A stretch of DNA of 41,175 nt. It comes from JBGSPQ01 sp041738505 (lineage in GTDB: Bacteria > Patescibacteriota > Gracilibacteria > UBA1369). Positions 31,608-40,549 of this stretch are shown here, piece by piece. Numbering within the stretch: position 1 is the first letter of the stretch; each line of letters begins with the position of its first letter. The notes below the pieces were generated by a model, which saw nothing but the letters and a program-made list of their open reading frames with translations, was not told where the DNA came from and ran no database searches. A program made the translations under genes and the position numbers. The stretch is taken from assembly GCA_041738505.1 (NCBI GenBank), contig JBGSPQ010000006.1, forward strand, positions 1 through 41,175, written 5' to 3'.

Positions 31608-31742
31608 GTCGCTCTAACAATTCTTTCCTGCACTTTTCAGTGCATCCGTAAAATCAGGGGTTAAATCCCCTGCCTACGGATGCTTCGCATGAAGTAGTTG
31701 TTAGGGCGACCAGGTGGAGTTACCCCCTGGTTTGTATTTTTT
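31608..31742 (+). ncRNA. Putative structured RNA or 5' leader with terminator, upstream of the SLH gene
   Basis: A single long imperfect hairpin: 31608-31631 pairs with 31687-31710 (24 positions, two C-T mismatches, several G-T). Next is 31642-31650 with 31675-31683 (9 bp perfect), then CAGGGG/CCCCTG (31655-31660 with 31667-31672). A short CTTC/GAAG alternative also exists. A second hairpin ACCAGG/CCTGGT (31709-31731) with a T-rich tail follows. A promoter directly precedes it and the SLH ATG is only 14 nt beyond. It is either an independent sRNA of about 135 nt or an attenuating leader. No known riboswitch class is recognised. Confidence 0.5.
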
Positions 31743-31743
31743 A
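31709..31743 (+). terminator. Terminator-like hairpin in front of the SLH gene
   Basis: ACCAGG (31709-31714) pairs with CCTGGT (31726-31731), plus GG/CC inside a single mismatch, loop AGTTA, then TTTGTATTTTTT. It shares two bases with the end of the upstream long hairpin, so the two structures compete slightly. Confidence 0.55.
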
Positions 31744-31755
31744 ACATGAGAAATC

Positions 31756-32955
31756 ATGAAAAAAACTTTATTCCTTGGTCTGTTTTTAACTTTAATCAGC
31801 TTTTTTGGTATTGGTACTGCCAGCGCAACCGGAGGTGCCTGTTCAGATCATGGTGGTGTCATGTGTAGTATTGGAGCAGATACAGATGGCAGTGTAATAT
31901 GTTTGGATGGCTGGCGTGGCAGTAGTGTTGATTATGTCGATATGCAGGATGATTGCGGAACAGAGTATGTTGAGCCTGATGCAAATGCTTCAGAGGTTTT
32001 CCCTGACGTAGCAGTAACCAACAAAAACAGAGATGCAATATTATATTTATATACTCAGAGCATTATCAGCGGCTATCCTGATGGCTCTTTCAAACCGGCC
32101 AATGATATTAATCGCGCGGAATTGCTTAAAATTTTAGTTGAAGGGACTGGGCAGTCTCCCGATGCAAACCAATATAAGGACTGTTTTTCAGACGTACATG
32201 ATGATTGGTATGCCAAATATGTATGTTATGGAAAAAATATTGGATGGATTGATGGTTATCCTGACGGCTCATATAAGCCATCACAAACTGTTAATAAGGT
32301 AGAAGCTATCAAGATGATATTAAACTCGCAAGGCATTGACGTGCCCGTATCAGTATCCGTTGCGCCATTTTCAGATGTTCCTACTGATGCATGGTTTGCC
32401 TCTTATGTTTCAAAAGCTAAAGAATTGCGCTTACTCGAAGAAACAGGAACCACATTAAGACCTTCCGATATGATGCAGAGGGCTAGCGTTTCAGAAATTA
32501 TGTACAGAGCGCTGATACTATTCATTGTTGATGTTGAACCGGAAGCAACTATAGAGACAGCCGCAGATGTACAACCCACCATGATATCGCTGAGTGCATT
32601 TTGGGAAAACTGGGATGGTGATGCTGAAGAAGATGGAAGTAAGGTTAGCGCGTATTTCAAAGATGATAATGGTGACTTGGTTTACCCAACTGTTCAAGAT
32701 TGGACAATCATCGTTAAGGTATACAATAAAGAAATGGTAAATTATGAATATATTAAATCAGACCTACTTTATGGTCATACTTTCACTGGCAATGATGTAA
32801 AATATGAGACTATTCTTGGTGTTCCATTTGTACGTGTGCCAAAAGAGGAAATTGAAGGCGCTAGTGATAAATATGGTTATATTGAAGCTACTTTTAGCTC
32901 GCCAACCTATGGGGAGTTCTCTGCTTATGATAATTTCGTGCAGATTGGGGATTAG
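31756..32955 (+). CDS. Secreted SLH-domain protein
   Basis: A 399-residue surface protein. Signal peptide 1-24 (MKKTLFLGLFLTLIS, ending TASA). A Cys-rich module follows (about 28-68: ACSDHGGVMCSIGADTDGSV, ICLDGW), a small secreted domain I recall from other bacteria without a function. Three SLH motifs span about 86-265 (SGYPDGSFKP, DGYPDGSYKP; the third is degenerate). The C-terminal 120 residues are beta-rich and unrecognised. Translation starts 14 nt after a terminator-like hairpin. The whole gene with its leader lies between two 46-bp repeats. Codon use is AT-richer than the giant SLH gene next to it. Confidence 0.87.
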   Translation: MKKTLFLGLFLTLISFFGIGTASATGGACSDHGGVMCSIGADTDGSVICLDGWRGSSVDYVDMQDDCGTEYVEPDANASEVFPDVAVTNKNRDAILYLYTQSIISGYPDGSFKPANDINRAELLKILVEGTGQSPDANQYKDCFSDVHDDWYAKYVCYGKNIGWIDGYPDGSYKPSQTVNKVEAIKMILNSQGIDVPVSVSVAPFSDVPTDAWFASYVSKAKELRLLEETGTTLRPSDMMQRASVSEIMYRALILFIVDVEPEATIETAADVQPTMISLSAFWENWDGDAEEDGSKVSAYFKDDNGDLVYPTVQDWTIIVKVYNKEMVNYEYIKSDLLYGHTFTGNDVKYETILGVPFVRVPKEEIEGASDKYGYIEATFSSPTYGEFSAYDNFVQIGD

Positions 32956-32979
32956 GAGGTAATATTTATTCTGTATTTA

Positions 32980-33014
32980 ATATTGAATTATTCTAATTAC
33001 CAAGAATTCAATAT
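32980..33014. repeat. 10-bp hairpin after the SLH gene
   Basis: ATATTGAATT (32980-32989) and AATTCAATAT (33005-33014) are perfectly complementary with a 15-nt loop and no T tract. Confidence 0.55.
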
Positions 33015-33044
33015 CCTGGGGAAGACGCCCACTAGAAAAATCTC

Positions 33045-33090
33045 ATTGCATAATAAAGAACCCCGACATTGATTTTGCCGGGGTTCTTTT
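33045..33090. repeat. 46-bp direct repeat, right copy
   Basis: Right-hand copy of the 31414-31459 repeat, with two substitutions. It contains the terminator shared by the convergent SLH genes. Confidence 0.85.
33055..33090. terminator. Bidirectional terminator between convergent SLH genes
   Basis: An 11-bp stem (33055-33065 with 33079-33089), 13-nt loop, T-rich on both sides. It serves the plus-strand SLH gene and the minus-strand giant gene ending at 33116. A small AGCCT/AGGCT hairpin (about 33099-33113) sits between it and that stop. Confidence 0.8.
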
Positions 33091-33115
33091 GTTTTATTAG
33101 CCTTTTTGAGGCTGA

Positions 33116-36100
33116 TTAGACCAGTTCCATTGTATTGATGATCATCTTGGCGGCCTGGGCGCGGGTTACGGGGTCGGCGGGGCCGAAGTTGCCGTTTTCA
33201 TATCCGCTTACTATTCCCAATTTCTTTCCGTGACTGATGAATTTGGCATACCATGCGTCAAGAGTTGTATCGGCAAAAGCCTCGGTGGGCTCGGGTACTT
33301 CGGCTCCGGCCGCAAGAAGGATTATCTTCATGGCTTCGGCGCGTGTTACCGGCTGGTTGGGTTTGAAATTACCGTCACCATAACCCATGATTACACCGGC
33401 GTTCTTGGCGGCGATTATATACTGTGCAAGTTCGTATGACGTAGAAACATCCTTGAACGGTGATTCAGTAACATCAACCGGCATGGTAATTCCAAATGCC
33501 AATACCGCCATCTTGCTTAATTCGGCGCGGGTTACTGCCTCATCCGGCACAAAAGTCGTTTCGGTTCTTCCTTTAATGATTCCTTTGGCATACAAAGCTT
33601 CAATGTAACTCTTTCCCCAATGTCCGACGATGTCTGAAAATGGAGAATTTGTATTGTCGAATTCGGTCATATCAGTCTCCTCATCCACAACACCTTCCAC
33701 GGCAACATTTGTTGTCGTTGATGGAGTGGAAATTCCCCCACTTCCTCCTCCGGCGCTTCCACCGCCGCCGGTACTTCCTCCACCGCCACCGGTACCAAGT
33801 GAAACCACTCCCGAATAATCAAGCGGTCCCATTACACCGGTAGTTCCGTCCATAGTACAGGTTACAAGCTCACGATCGGTGGGATCTGTGGCGCTTCCCG
33901 GGCAGGCAAGAACGAATTCACCGCTATCTGTACAAGTATCGCTGGTTACCAAAGAAACCAGATTTTCGGTATCTTTTACGCAAACTCTAGCGGGCACATT
34001 CGGGAATCTGACGGACTTGTTGCTGTTTGCGGGCACTCCGGATATTTTAAGCAATTGTCCTGCTATTCTTTGAATGACCACAGACGCGACATCAAAGATA
34101 TCTTCGGGTTCTGCCGTAAAGATTGTTTGATCCGTATCCTTGTCTTTATATGTGTAGGTACCGCCGTTCTGCTCTATTACATAATCATCTTCCTCATCCA
34201 CATCGCAGGCGTCACCCAATGCGTCGGACAGGGTTTCCCTTTCATAACTGAATCCGCCGCCCTTTCCGGACTGCCAGCCGGTCCAAAGGATATTGTATTT
34301 ATGACCGGTATTTGCAACGGAAAGACACGTATAAAGGCCGGGGAGATCCTGCATGTCCCCATCCATGGCATCCCTGAGCGAGTTAAAGAAATCGCCTTCC
34401 TCCCAGAAGCATTTGCCCATAGCCCATTGAACGGGCTGGTCACCGGCGTTGTAAGCCGGCCCCTCCCACTTTCGGGTTAAATAGACACCGTTTTCCACAT
34501 ATTCTTTATCTCCGGTGACATCGGGTTTAACAAATGTTGTGCTCAAAGCCCCGCCGGCTCCCGGCACAGGCTCGCCCACTTGTCCGGCATTTCTGTCGTA
34601 ACTGAATCCTCCGCCTCCTTCAGCCGTCCAGCCGGTCCAGTGAATATCATAATGTGTATCGGAATTCTGCGCGTAAAGGCAGGTATCGGAGCCGGGGATA
34701 TTTACGTTGTCTCCATCAAAACAGTTGCTTTTCATGTTGCCCCACAAATCCCTGACGTTGTAGCTGTCCGAGCTGTAATATTCTGTTGTTTCCGCGCCGC
34801 ACTGGCCGCAGGCCCAGGCTATAGGTGTTGCCTGACCGTTGTACACCGGCCTTTCATAACCTCTGGTCAGACATACATCGTCTTCCATGCAGTCCTCTTC
34901 ATGAACGACCACTCCGGGGTTTGTAAACGCTTCCGTGGCGAGAGACATCGGAGTCAGACTTCTCAAGTAGCTGAAAGCTCCTCCTCCCCCAATTCCCCAT
35001 TTCTCCCATTCCACATTGTATTTGTTTCCATCATGAAGCAGGCAGGTTTCTGATCCGGGAATGTTTTCCATATTTCCGCCGAAACAACTGTTCTTTAACT
35101 GGTTCCATACATCATTATCGTTTCTTCTGTAGTCCGCGGTGCTGTAAAAGGCTGTTGTTTCCGCTCCGCATTGGCCGCAGGCCCAAGCCACGTCTTCATC
35201 CCGGTCATTAAATACGGCACCGTCAAAACTTCTGGTAAGACACAAGCCCTCGGCAATACAATCGGTTGCGCCTTTGATGTTGGGATGAACAAATGGCATA
35301 CCTTCGCGCTCATAACTGAATGCGCCTCCTCCGGCAACCTTCCATCCCGTCCAGTGAATGTCGTAATAAGTGTCCGAATTGACCGCGTGCAGACAGGTAT
35401 CCGATCCGGGAATATTACTGTTATCCCCTCCAAAACATGAGTTTTTCATTTGCTGCCACAGACTGTTTTTATCGTAGAGGGATGAACTGAAGTAGTCCGA
35501 TGTCGGCTCGGAACAAGTTCCGCAAGCCCATTCCACGGGACTGCCCAGGCTGTTATATACCGCTCCCTGAAATCCGCGTGTCAAACAGACATCATCCTCC
35601 ATGCAATCTTCAACATTTGATCCAAGTCCCGGATTGGCGAAATCAACTATGCTATAGTCGGTATTTTCCTGTTCCGGATTGGCGACACTCATGCAGTTGT
35701 CGCAAAGATCGCCCACTCCGTCTCTATCCCGGTCGCTGTCATGAGTGGCAAGAAATCTTACGAATTCCACCTTCACATAATCCGTAAATACGGATTCCGA
35801 ATCTCCATCGTTTACGTCCCCCTGTACCAACAGAATAACTTTGTCATTTCCCTCATCGTCAAATATATAGTCGGCGGGATCAAGTAAAGCGGCTATAAAT
35901 GAGTCGGAAATTTTTGAGTGTTGGCCCAAAAGTTCCCATCCGCCTTCTCCAGCGTTCAGTGCGGTGTTCCAGATATATAATGAAGCGGTGTCGCTGTTGT
36001 ATCTGGTCTGCCCCTCCCAATACACCCTCATTTTCTGGGTACCGGCAACTGCCGCATCCACATTTAGTTCAAATCTTTGCGTATTGTAACTGGTAGAAAA

Positions 36101-38995
36101 GGTGTCATCGGTTAACGCCCAAAAATTGTAGTTCCAGGGATTATCCGAGTCGGGTCCGTCCGATTCGGCAATCTGGCAGTAGTATTCGTCCGAAGCCCCA
36201 AAAGTTCCGTAAATAGAGGCTTTGAATTGAACTTTTTCGCCGGCCGATTTTCCTATTGCTGACAGAGGAATGGCGAGTTCGGCCACTTTATGCCTGTATT
36301 CAACTTTATCCGTATATTCAAATCCCAATCTTCCGTATCGCGTTTCGCCATCGCTGACCATAAATTTTTGCTCGTTTCCGGATCCGCCAACAACGGCAAC
36401 TTCAACAAAATCTTTGGCATCCGGAGATGTGTCGTTGGTATTGTCCGGAGTAACATCGAATGTTAAGTAGAGATTTTCCGCGTCGCTGTTAAAGTACCCA
36501 TACACGTATCCTTCGGGGTGTCCGGATGTGGGATAGACCATAAATTTAAAATCCTCCGCTTTGAGATTGTCGGATCCGTTTATTACTCCGTCCACAACAA
36601 TGGCGCTTTCCCCGGTCAATTGATAATCAAAAAAATTATCATCAACCCCCGGAAATTCTATCGGCTTATTGACTTCAAGCCCCAGAAGCGTTTCCTCACG
36701 GGCGTTTAGCGTAAGTTTTAGATCTTTTGTCTGATTGAATCTGGCGATGAATGATGTGTTGCCTGTTTCAGCGACATCCCTGTCTTTCTCGCCCACCAGA
36801 GCCGTGATATTGGTTCCATTCTCCAGGATGGCGGAAACGGGAGCCTTATCACCCAATTTTATCTGATCAACCTGTGCAGTTGCCTCTCCCTCGTGTACGA
36901 CTTTAACTTTGTATTCACCATCCGAGTCGGGCAAATATCCTTTAAGATTAAAGCCATAGGCTTTAAGTGTGTCCGGATAAGTTTCCAGAGCCACCTCTTT
37001 CCATGAGTCGTTGTCTTTAACATAAATGTGGAAAGTTCTGTCTCCGTCGTCACTGCAAATGTTTTCAGTCAGAAATTCACTTTCCATAAGATACGGTCCA
37101 TCCCCCGGAGGAGAGGAATCATAACTTGTATGATACGCTTTGTCATCGGAGGAAAGTCCGGATCCTTCGTCTTCAAAATCATAAAGTGCGAGAACTTCCC
37201 AGAAGGGATTGTTGCGACATGTATCGCACACATCACCGTTTCCGTCTTCGTCGTAATCGTTCTGGTTGGAATTGGATACGTTCATACAATTATCAGTGTC
37301 ATCAGAGGCGCTGTCGCAATCCTCGTCCGGTTCCTGCGCCGGATTATATAGTTCCGTACAATTGTCGCAGGCGTCGCCCACTCCGTCACCGCTCAAATAT
37401 ACGCACACCAGGCCACCTTCATTTCCGGTGTTTAGCGATTCGTTTAGATCAAGTGGATCGTTGCAGGTGCAGCCCGGCATATCATGATAAAAGACGGAAC
37501 TACCGTCATCGCTGTAGATAACATCAAGGCTGGAATCTATTGCCATACCGTACTGGGTGTTCCAGTCCAGACTCTGGTCAAAGTTCGCAACCGTACCTCC
37601 ATGGGCGGCACAAATATCAAAAACATCGCCGTTGGTGCATCCGGCCGCATCGCAAATGGGGTCGCCCTGTCTGGGGAGAGAATCCATCACCATAACGCCA
37701 CCGTCCGTATCCACCTCGGCACATCCTCCGTAGCATTCGGGTTCACCGCCATCGCCTTCGCTGTCTTCCTGAAGCGGATTTGAAGCAAGAGGGCAATTGT
37801 CGCAGGCATCTCCAAGACCATCATCATCTGTATCCAACTGGTCTTCATTCATTTCTTCAATACAGTTGTCGCAGGCGTCGCCCACTCCGTCCCCACCCGG
37901 AATCATGCGGGTGTATGTAAATCCGCCATTTTGGCCGTCACCCCACATATTCCAGTTTATGTCATAATAGTTGTAAACAAATTCCTCCTCCTCCACGCGC
38001 AGACAGGTGTCCGTGCCGGGAAGAGATGTCATATCCCAGCTCATTGTTTCACGGAGATCCGAATAGTAAGACAGTTCTTCGGGAAAATTGCCGCACTGTC
38101 CGAGGGCCCAATCAACATTCTTATATCCGTCGTTGTATGGGGGGCCCGAACATCCCCGGGAAATACAAACGCCGTCTTCAATACAGTCGGATAAAAATTC
38201 TTCGCTATCTCTGTAGAATTCAAATTCGTCCGGATCGCGATAATAAGCAAATCCGCCGCCACCTCCGGACTGCCACCAGTCCCAGTAAACATTGTATTCA
38301 TTATCCGTTTCAACAACTTTCATACAGGTGGTCGTTCCCTCAAGGGCTCCCATGTCCCAATCCATGGCGTCTCTTAAGTCGCTATAATAGTCGGTCTCCT
38401 CTGCTCCACACTCTCCAACAGCCCATAAAACGGTATGGTCCCCAAGATTATAGGGAGGACCTTTACAGTCTCTTGTGATATACACTTCGTCTTCAAACTC
38501 GTCATACATACGGTTATCAAATTCATATTCGCTCACTTCACCGTCTTCCTGATCGGGATTTGAGAATAAGGGACAGTTGTCTTCTTCATCCGAAACTCCG
38601 TCATCATCGGTATCGGTGATATCACAAACATCGCCGGCGCCATCGCCATCAGTATCCGTCTGGTCGGGATTGCTCACCAGCGGGCAGTTATCAATATCAT
38701 CGGTAACTCCATCCTCATCCGTATCGGGAATTTCACATACGTCGCCGACACCATCCAAATCGGCATCCTCCTGCCCCGGATTTGCCACCGTCGGGCAGTT
38801 ATCCACTGCGTCATCCACACCGTCGCCATCCATGTCTCCCACGGCCTGCGCGCGGCTGATTGTAAATCTGTCGTCTCCCTGAAGCATCATATAGGAATAC
38901 CCCGCCGTGACCATCAGTGTGGCCATCAAGAAGGATAAAATATAATGATTTTTGTACTTTTTTATGTGTTTGTGCATTTTGTTTTTGTTATGCAT
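33116..38995 (-). CDS. Giant thrombospondin type 3 / repeated-module / SLH surface protein
   Basis: A 1959-residue protein. An N-terminal basic-hydrophobic signal or anchor (1-50) is followed by Ca-binding thrombospondin-3 repeats (about 53-150), with patterns DxDxDGxxD and DNCPxxxNPxQxD. Six copies of a module of about 90-100 residues (V-x-[IL]-[ST]-R ... G-x-x-Y-N ... W-A-x-G-x-C ... T-C-L ... W ... G-G-G-F-x-Y-x-R) lie at about 168-253, 272-363 and four between about 1120 and 1540. They interrupt thrombospondin-3 units between NPxQED and DGVGDACDNC. A Cys-rich domain (about 415-530), large beta-rich domains (about 600-1090), a Gly/Ser linker, and three clear SLH motifs (about 1780-1959) complete it. 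A role in adhesion or as an S-layer component is inferred. Confidence 0.88.
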   Translation of the reverse strand: MHNKNKMHKHIKKYKNHYILSFLMATLMVTAGYSYMMLQGDDRFTISRAQAVGDMDGDGVDDAVDNCPTVANPGQEDADLDGVGDVCEIPDTDEDGVTDDIDNCPLVSNPDQTDTDGDGAGDVCDITDTDDDGVSDEEDNCPLFSNPDQEDGEVSEYEFDNRMYDEFEDEVYITRDCKGPPYNLGDHTVLWAVGECGAEETDYYSDLRDAMDWDMGALEGTTTCMKVVETDNEYNVYWDWWQSGGGGGFAYYRDPDEFEFYRDSEEFLSDCIEDGVCISRGCSGPPYNDGYKNVDWALGQCGNFPEELSYYSDLRETMSWDMTSLPGTDTCLRVEEEEFVYNYYDINWNMWGDGQNGGFTYTRMIPGGDGVGDACDNCIEEMNEDQLDTDDDGLGDACDNCPLASNPLQEDSEGDGGEPECYGGCAEVDTDGGVMVMDSLPRQGDPICDAAGCTNGDVFDICAAHGGTVANFDQSLDWNTQYGMAIDSSLDVIYSDDGSSVFYHDMPGCTCNDPLDLNESLNTGNEGGLVCVYLSGDGVGDACDNCTELYNPAQEPDEDCDSASDDTDNCMNVSNSNQNDYDEDGNGDVCDTCRNNPFWEVLALYDFEDEGSGLSSDDKAYHTSYDSSPPGDGPYLMESEFLTENICSDDGDRTFHIYVKDNDSWKEVALETYPDTLKAYGFNLKGYLPDSDGEYKVKVVHEGEATAQVDQIKLGDKAPVSAILENGTNITALVGEKDRDVAETGNTSFIARFNQTKDLKLTLNAREETLLGLEVNKPIEFPGVDDNFFDYQLTGESAIVVDGVINGSDNLKAEDFKFMVYPTSGHPEGYVYGYFNSDAENLYLTFDVTPDNTNDTSPDAKDFVEVAVVGGSGNEQKFMVSDGETRYGRLGFEYTDKVEYRHKVAELAIPLSAIGKSAGEKVQFKASIYGTFGASDEYYCQIAESDGPDSDNPWNYNFWALTDDTFSTSYNTQRFELNVDAAVAGTQKMRVYWEGQTRYNSDTASLYIWNTALNAGEGGWELLGQHSKISDSFIAALLDPADYIFDDEGNDKVILLVQGDVNDGDSESVFTDYVKVEFVRFLATHDSDRDRDGVGDLCDNCMSVANPEQENTDYSIVDFANPGLGSNVEDCMEDDVCLTRGFQGAVYNSLGSPVEWACGTCSEPTSDYFSSSLYDKNSLWQQMKNSCFGGDNSNIPGSDTCLHAVNSDTYYDIHWTGWKVAGGGAFSYEREGMPFVHPNIKGATDCIAEGLCLTRSFDGAVFNDRDEDVAWACGQCGAETTAFYSTADYRRNDNDVWNQLKNSCFGGNMENIPGSETCLLHDGNKYNVEWEKWGIGGGGAFSYLRSLTPMSLATEAFTNPGVVVHEEDCMEDDVCLTRGYERPVYNGQATPIAWACGQCGAETTEYYSSDSYNVRDLWGNMKSNCFDGDNVNIPGSDTCLYAQNSDTHYDIHWTGWTAEGGGGFSYDRNAGQVGEPVPGAGGALSTTFVKPDVTGDKEYVENGVYLTRKWEGPAYNAGDQPVQWAMGKCFWEEGDFFNSLRDAMDGDMQDLPGLYTCLSVANTGHKYNILWTGWQSGKGGGFSYERETLSDALGDACDVDEEDDYVIEQNGGTYTYKDKDTDQTIFTAEPEDIFDVASVVIQRIAGQLLKISGVPANSNKSVRFPNVPARVCVKDTENLVSLVTSDTCTDSGEFVLACPGSATDPTDRELVTCTMDGTTGVMGPLDYSGVVSLGTGGGGGSTGGGGSAGGGSGGISTPSTTTNVAVEGVVDEETDMTEFDNTNSPFSDIVGHWGKSYIEALYAKGIIKGRTETTFVPDEAVTRAELSKMAVLAFGITMPVDVTESPFKDVSTSYELAQYIIAAKNAGVIMGYGDGNFKPNQPVTRAEAMKIILLAAGAEVPEPTEAFADTTLDAWYAKFISHGKKLGIVSGYENGNFGPADPVTRAQAAKMIINTMELV

Positions 38996-39015
38996 TTACA
39001 GATTTATATCAAAGC

Positions 39016-39044
39016 ATTGTACATCTTTTTAGACAGCCTGTCAA
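39016..39044 (-). promoter_or_regulatory. Promoter of the giant SLH gene (TTGACA-17-TACAAT)
   Basis: On the minus strand TTGACA (39044-39039), 17-nt spacer, TACAAT (39021-39016). The predicted start near 39009 leaves a 14-nt leader. The -35 overlaps the palindrome 39032-39042 also found at the rpsT promoter. Confidence 0.8.
39032..39042. promoter_or_regulatory. Palindrome shared with the rpsT promoter
   Basis: GACAGCCTGTC here is the reverse complement of GACAGGCTGTC at 3609-3619. The position relative to the -35 is identical in both promoters. Confidence 0.4.
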
Positions 39045-39152
39045 TTTTATTCTTTAATGTTTTTATGCGCCCGGTTTTGCTTGATTTGATAGTGGATTTT
39101 AAATAGAGTGTATTTGCTTATCTTTTCGCTTCCACAAGAATTAAAATCATCT

Positions 39153-40139
39153 ATGAAAAATAATAAATTATTTATCCCGATAATGACCGGGCTGTTAATG
39201 TTACTGTCTTTCGGAACGGCGTCGGCAGAGGTTATTTACGATAATATTGTCTTTCCGGAGCCGGTGATTTTTGATGATGATATGGAGTTTTGGGCGGAGC
39301 TGGATGCGGAAGGAAACGTTTATATGGACTGGAGCAAATACAGTCACGCGGAACCTTTTGAGTTTTATAAAATCGTGCGATCGCAAAATAACGACAATCC
39401 GATTTATCCGGAAGACGGCTATATTTATTTTACGGATGATGTTGATTTGATGACTTTCACGGATACCGAAGTGCCCTTTGGAGACAGTTATTACAGAATT
39501 TGCCATGTGGCCGGCGGACAGCGCTATTGTTCAACGGAGATGATGAAAATTTTTAAGAAAGCGCCGATTTTGCTGGATAAGAGTTTGCAGATGGAAAGAA
39601 TCGCGATTGATCCGGATCTGCTGACGCTGGAGCCCAAACCGGGCGTTGAACCGATTGTGCCCCCGGCCGAGGAGGATATTCCCGCAGAAAAACCGCCGTT
39701 GGACGAAAGACCGATTTTGGATGACAGGCCGGTTTTGGACGAAAGACCGATACGGGATAATTTGGCGGAACCGGAAAGCAAAAATCAAATCAACAGTATT
39801 GAATCTTTCTTTTCCGAATACTGGGTGCAGTTTCTGGCGCTTGTGGTTTCTTTATTGGGGGTCGCGCTGGCGGTGACCGGATTTACTCTTGCCGGAGCGA
39901 AAAAGAAGAAATCCATCTCCAAGCTTTTAAATGACATTGATGACACTTTTGCGTCTTTCAAGTGGAAAACCAAAAGGTGCGAAGCCGAGCTTTACCGCCT
40001 GCAGGACGTGGTGGAGGACCAGCTTAAGTCCGGGAAACTGGACGAGGGTGCTTATCAACTTCTGTTAAGGAGGATTGAAAAATACCTTACCGAGATTCAG
40101 GAAATTGAAAATCTTCCGGAGCATCTGAAAGAGAAATAG
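39153..40139 (+). CDS. Surface protein with Ig/FN3-like domain, Pro-rich stalk, membrane anchor and cytoplasmic coiled coil
   Basis: A 328-residue protein. Signal peptide 1-25 (MKNNKLFIPIMTG..., ending ASA). A fibronectin-III-like domain follows at about 40-130 (MEFWAELDAEGNVYMDWSKY, then FTDTEVPFGDSYYRICHV). A Pro/Glu stalk contains the heptad-like repeat LDERPIL-DDRPVL-DERPIRD (about 180-205). A transmembrane helix (about 225-247) ends in AKKKK, and a charged helical cytoplasmic tail has EAELYRLQDVVEDQLKSGKL. The tail inside the cell suggests signalling or anchoring rather than a purely extracellular role. The ATG at 39153 is chosen because it begins the signal peptide. Its stop lies 2 nt from a convergent gene. 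Confidence 0.8.
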   Translation: MKNNKLFIPIMTGLLMLLSFGTASAEVIYDNIVFPEPVIFDDDMEFWAELDAEGNVYMDWSKYSHAEPFEFYKIVRSQNNDNPIYPEDGYIYFTDDVDLMTFTDTEVPFGDSYYRICHVAGGQRYCSTEMMKIFKKAPILLDKSLQMERIAIDPDLLTLEPKPGVEPIVPPAEEDIPAEKPPLDERPILDDRPVLDERPIRDNLAEPESKNQINSIESFFSEYWVQFLALVVSLLGVALAVTGFTLAGAKKKKSISKLLNDIDDTFASFKWKTKRCEAELYRLQDVVEDQLKSGKLDEGAYQLLLRRIEKYLTEIQEIENLPEHLKEK

Positions 40140-40141
40140 TC

Positions 40142-40549
40142 TTACATGAGGACGTTACCGACCAGGTAGGAGAAGGCGTTGGAGACGGCTGAAAGCGTTA
40201 CGGCGGTGGTAAACGCCGAGGCTCTTTGTTTTTGGAGTGATGACTTGCTTGTGTTTGGGGCGTTGGCCGGGCGAAGACAGAAAAAGTACCAGAGCGCCTC
40301 TATTACGGTTACGGAGATTTCGGCGGTGAGGATGTAGGGCAGACCCCGGGATAAAAACGCGGGCAGAATAAACCAGGCATACGGAAGGGTGAGCGCCGAC
40401 GCCAGCGCCACCATGATGATAAGGCGGGGGTAGCTTGTGGGGGTGAGCGCAAGCCGCCGCCCTGCAAAGTGTTTGAGGGCGGCGGCGGCGATAATTTCCA
40501 GTACAACCGTTAATGAAAGGGCCTGAAAAAAGGCCAGTTCGTATGCCAT
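40142..40549 (-). CDS. Four-helix membrane protein of unknown function
   Basis: A 135-residue integral membrane protein with four predicted helices (about 5-25, 43-65, 70-92 and 112-132). No charged catalytic motif stands out. The loop after the third helix (RPANAPNTSKSSLQKQ) is basic. Its ATG overlaps the stop of the preceding SLH gene (TAATG), so the two are translationally coupled, which suggests a role linked to that surface protein. No family is recognised. Confidence 0.65.
   Translation of the reverse strand: MAYELAFFQALSLTVVLEIIAAAALKHFAGRRLALTPTSYPRLIIMVALASALTLPYAWFILPAFLSRGLPYILTAEISVTVIEALWYFFCLRPANAPNTSKSSLQKQRASAFTTAVTLSAVSNAFSYLVGNVLM

Noticed and set aside
31607..31711. Integron attC recombination site
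   Set aside because: The ends CTAAC(AATTC)...GTTAG resemble attC boxes and the fold is a long imperfect hairpin. However, the terminal 7-mers each miss the consensus at one position, no cassette gene lies upstream in the same orientation, and no integron integrase is in the window.
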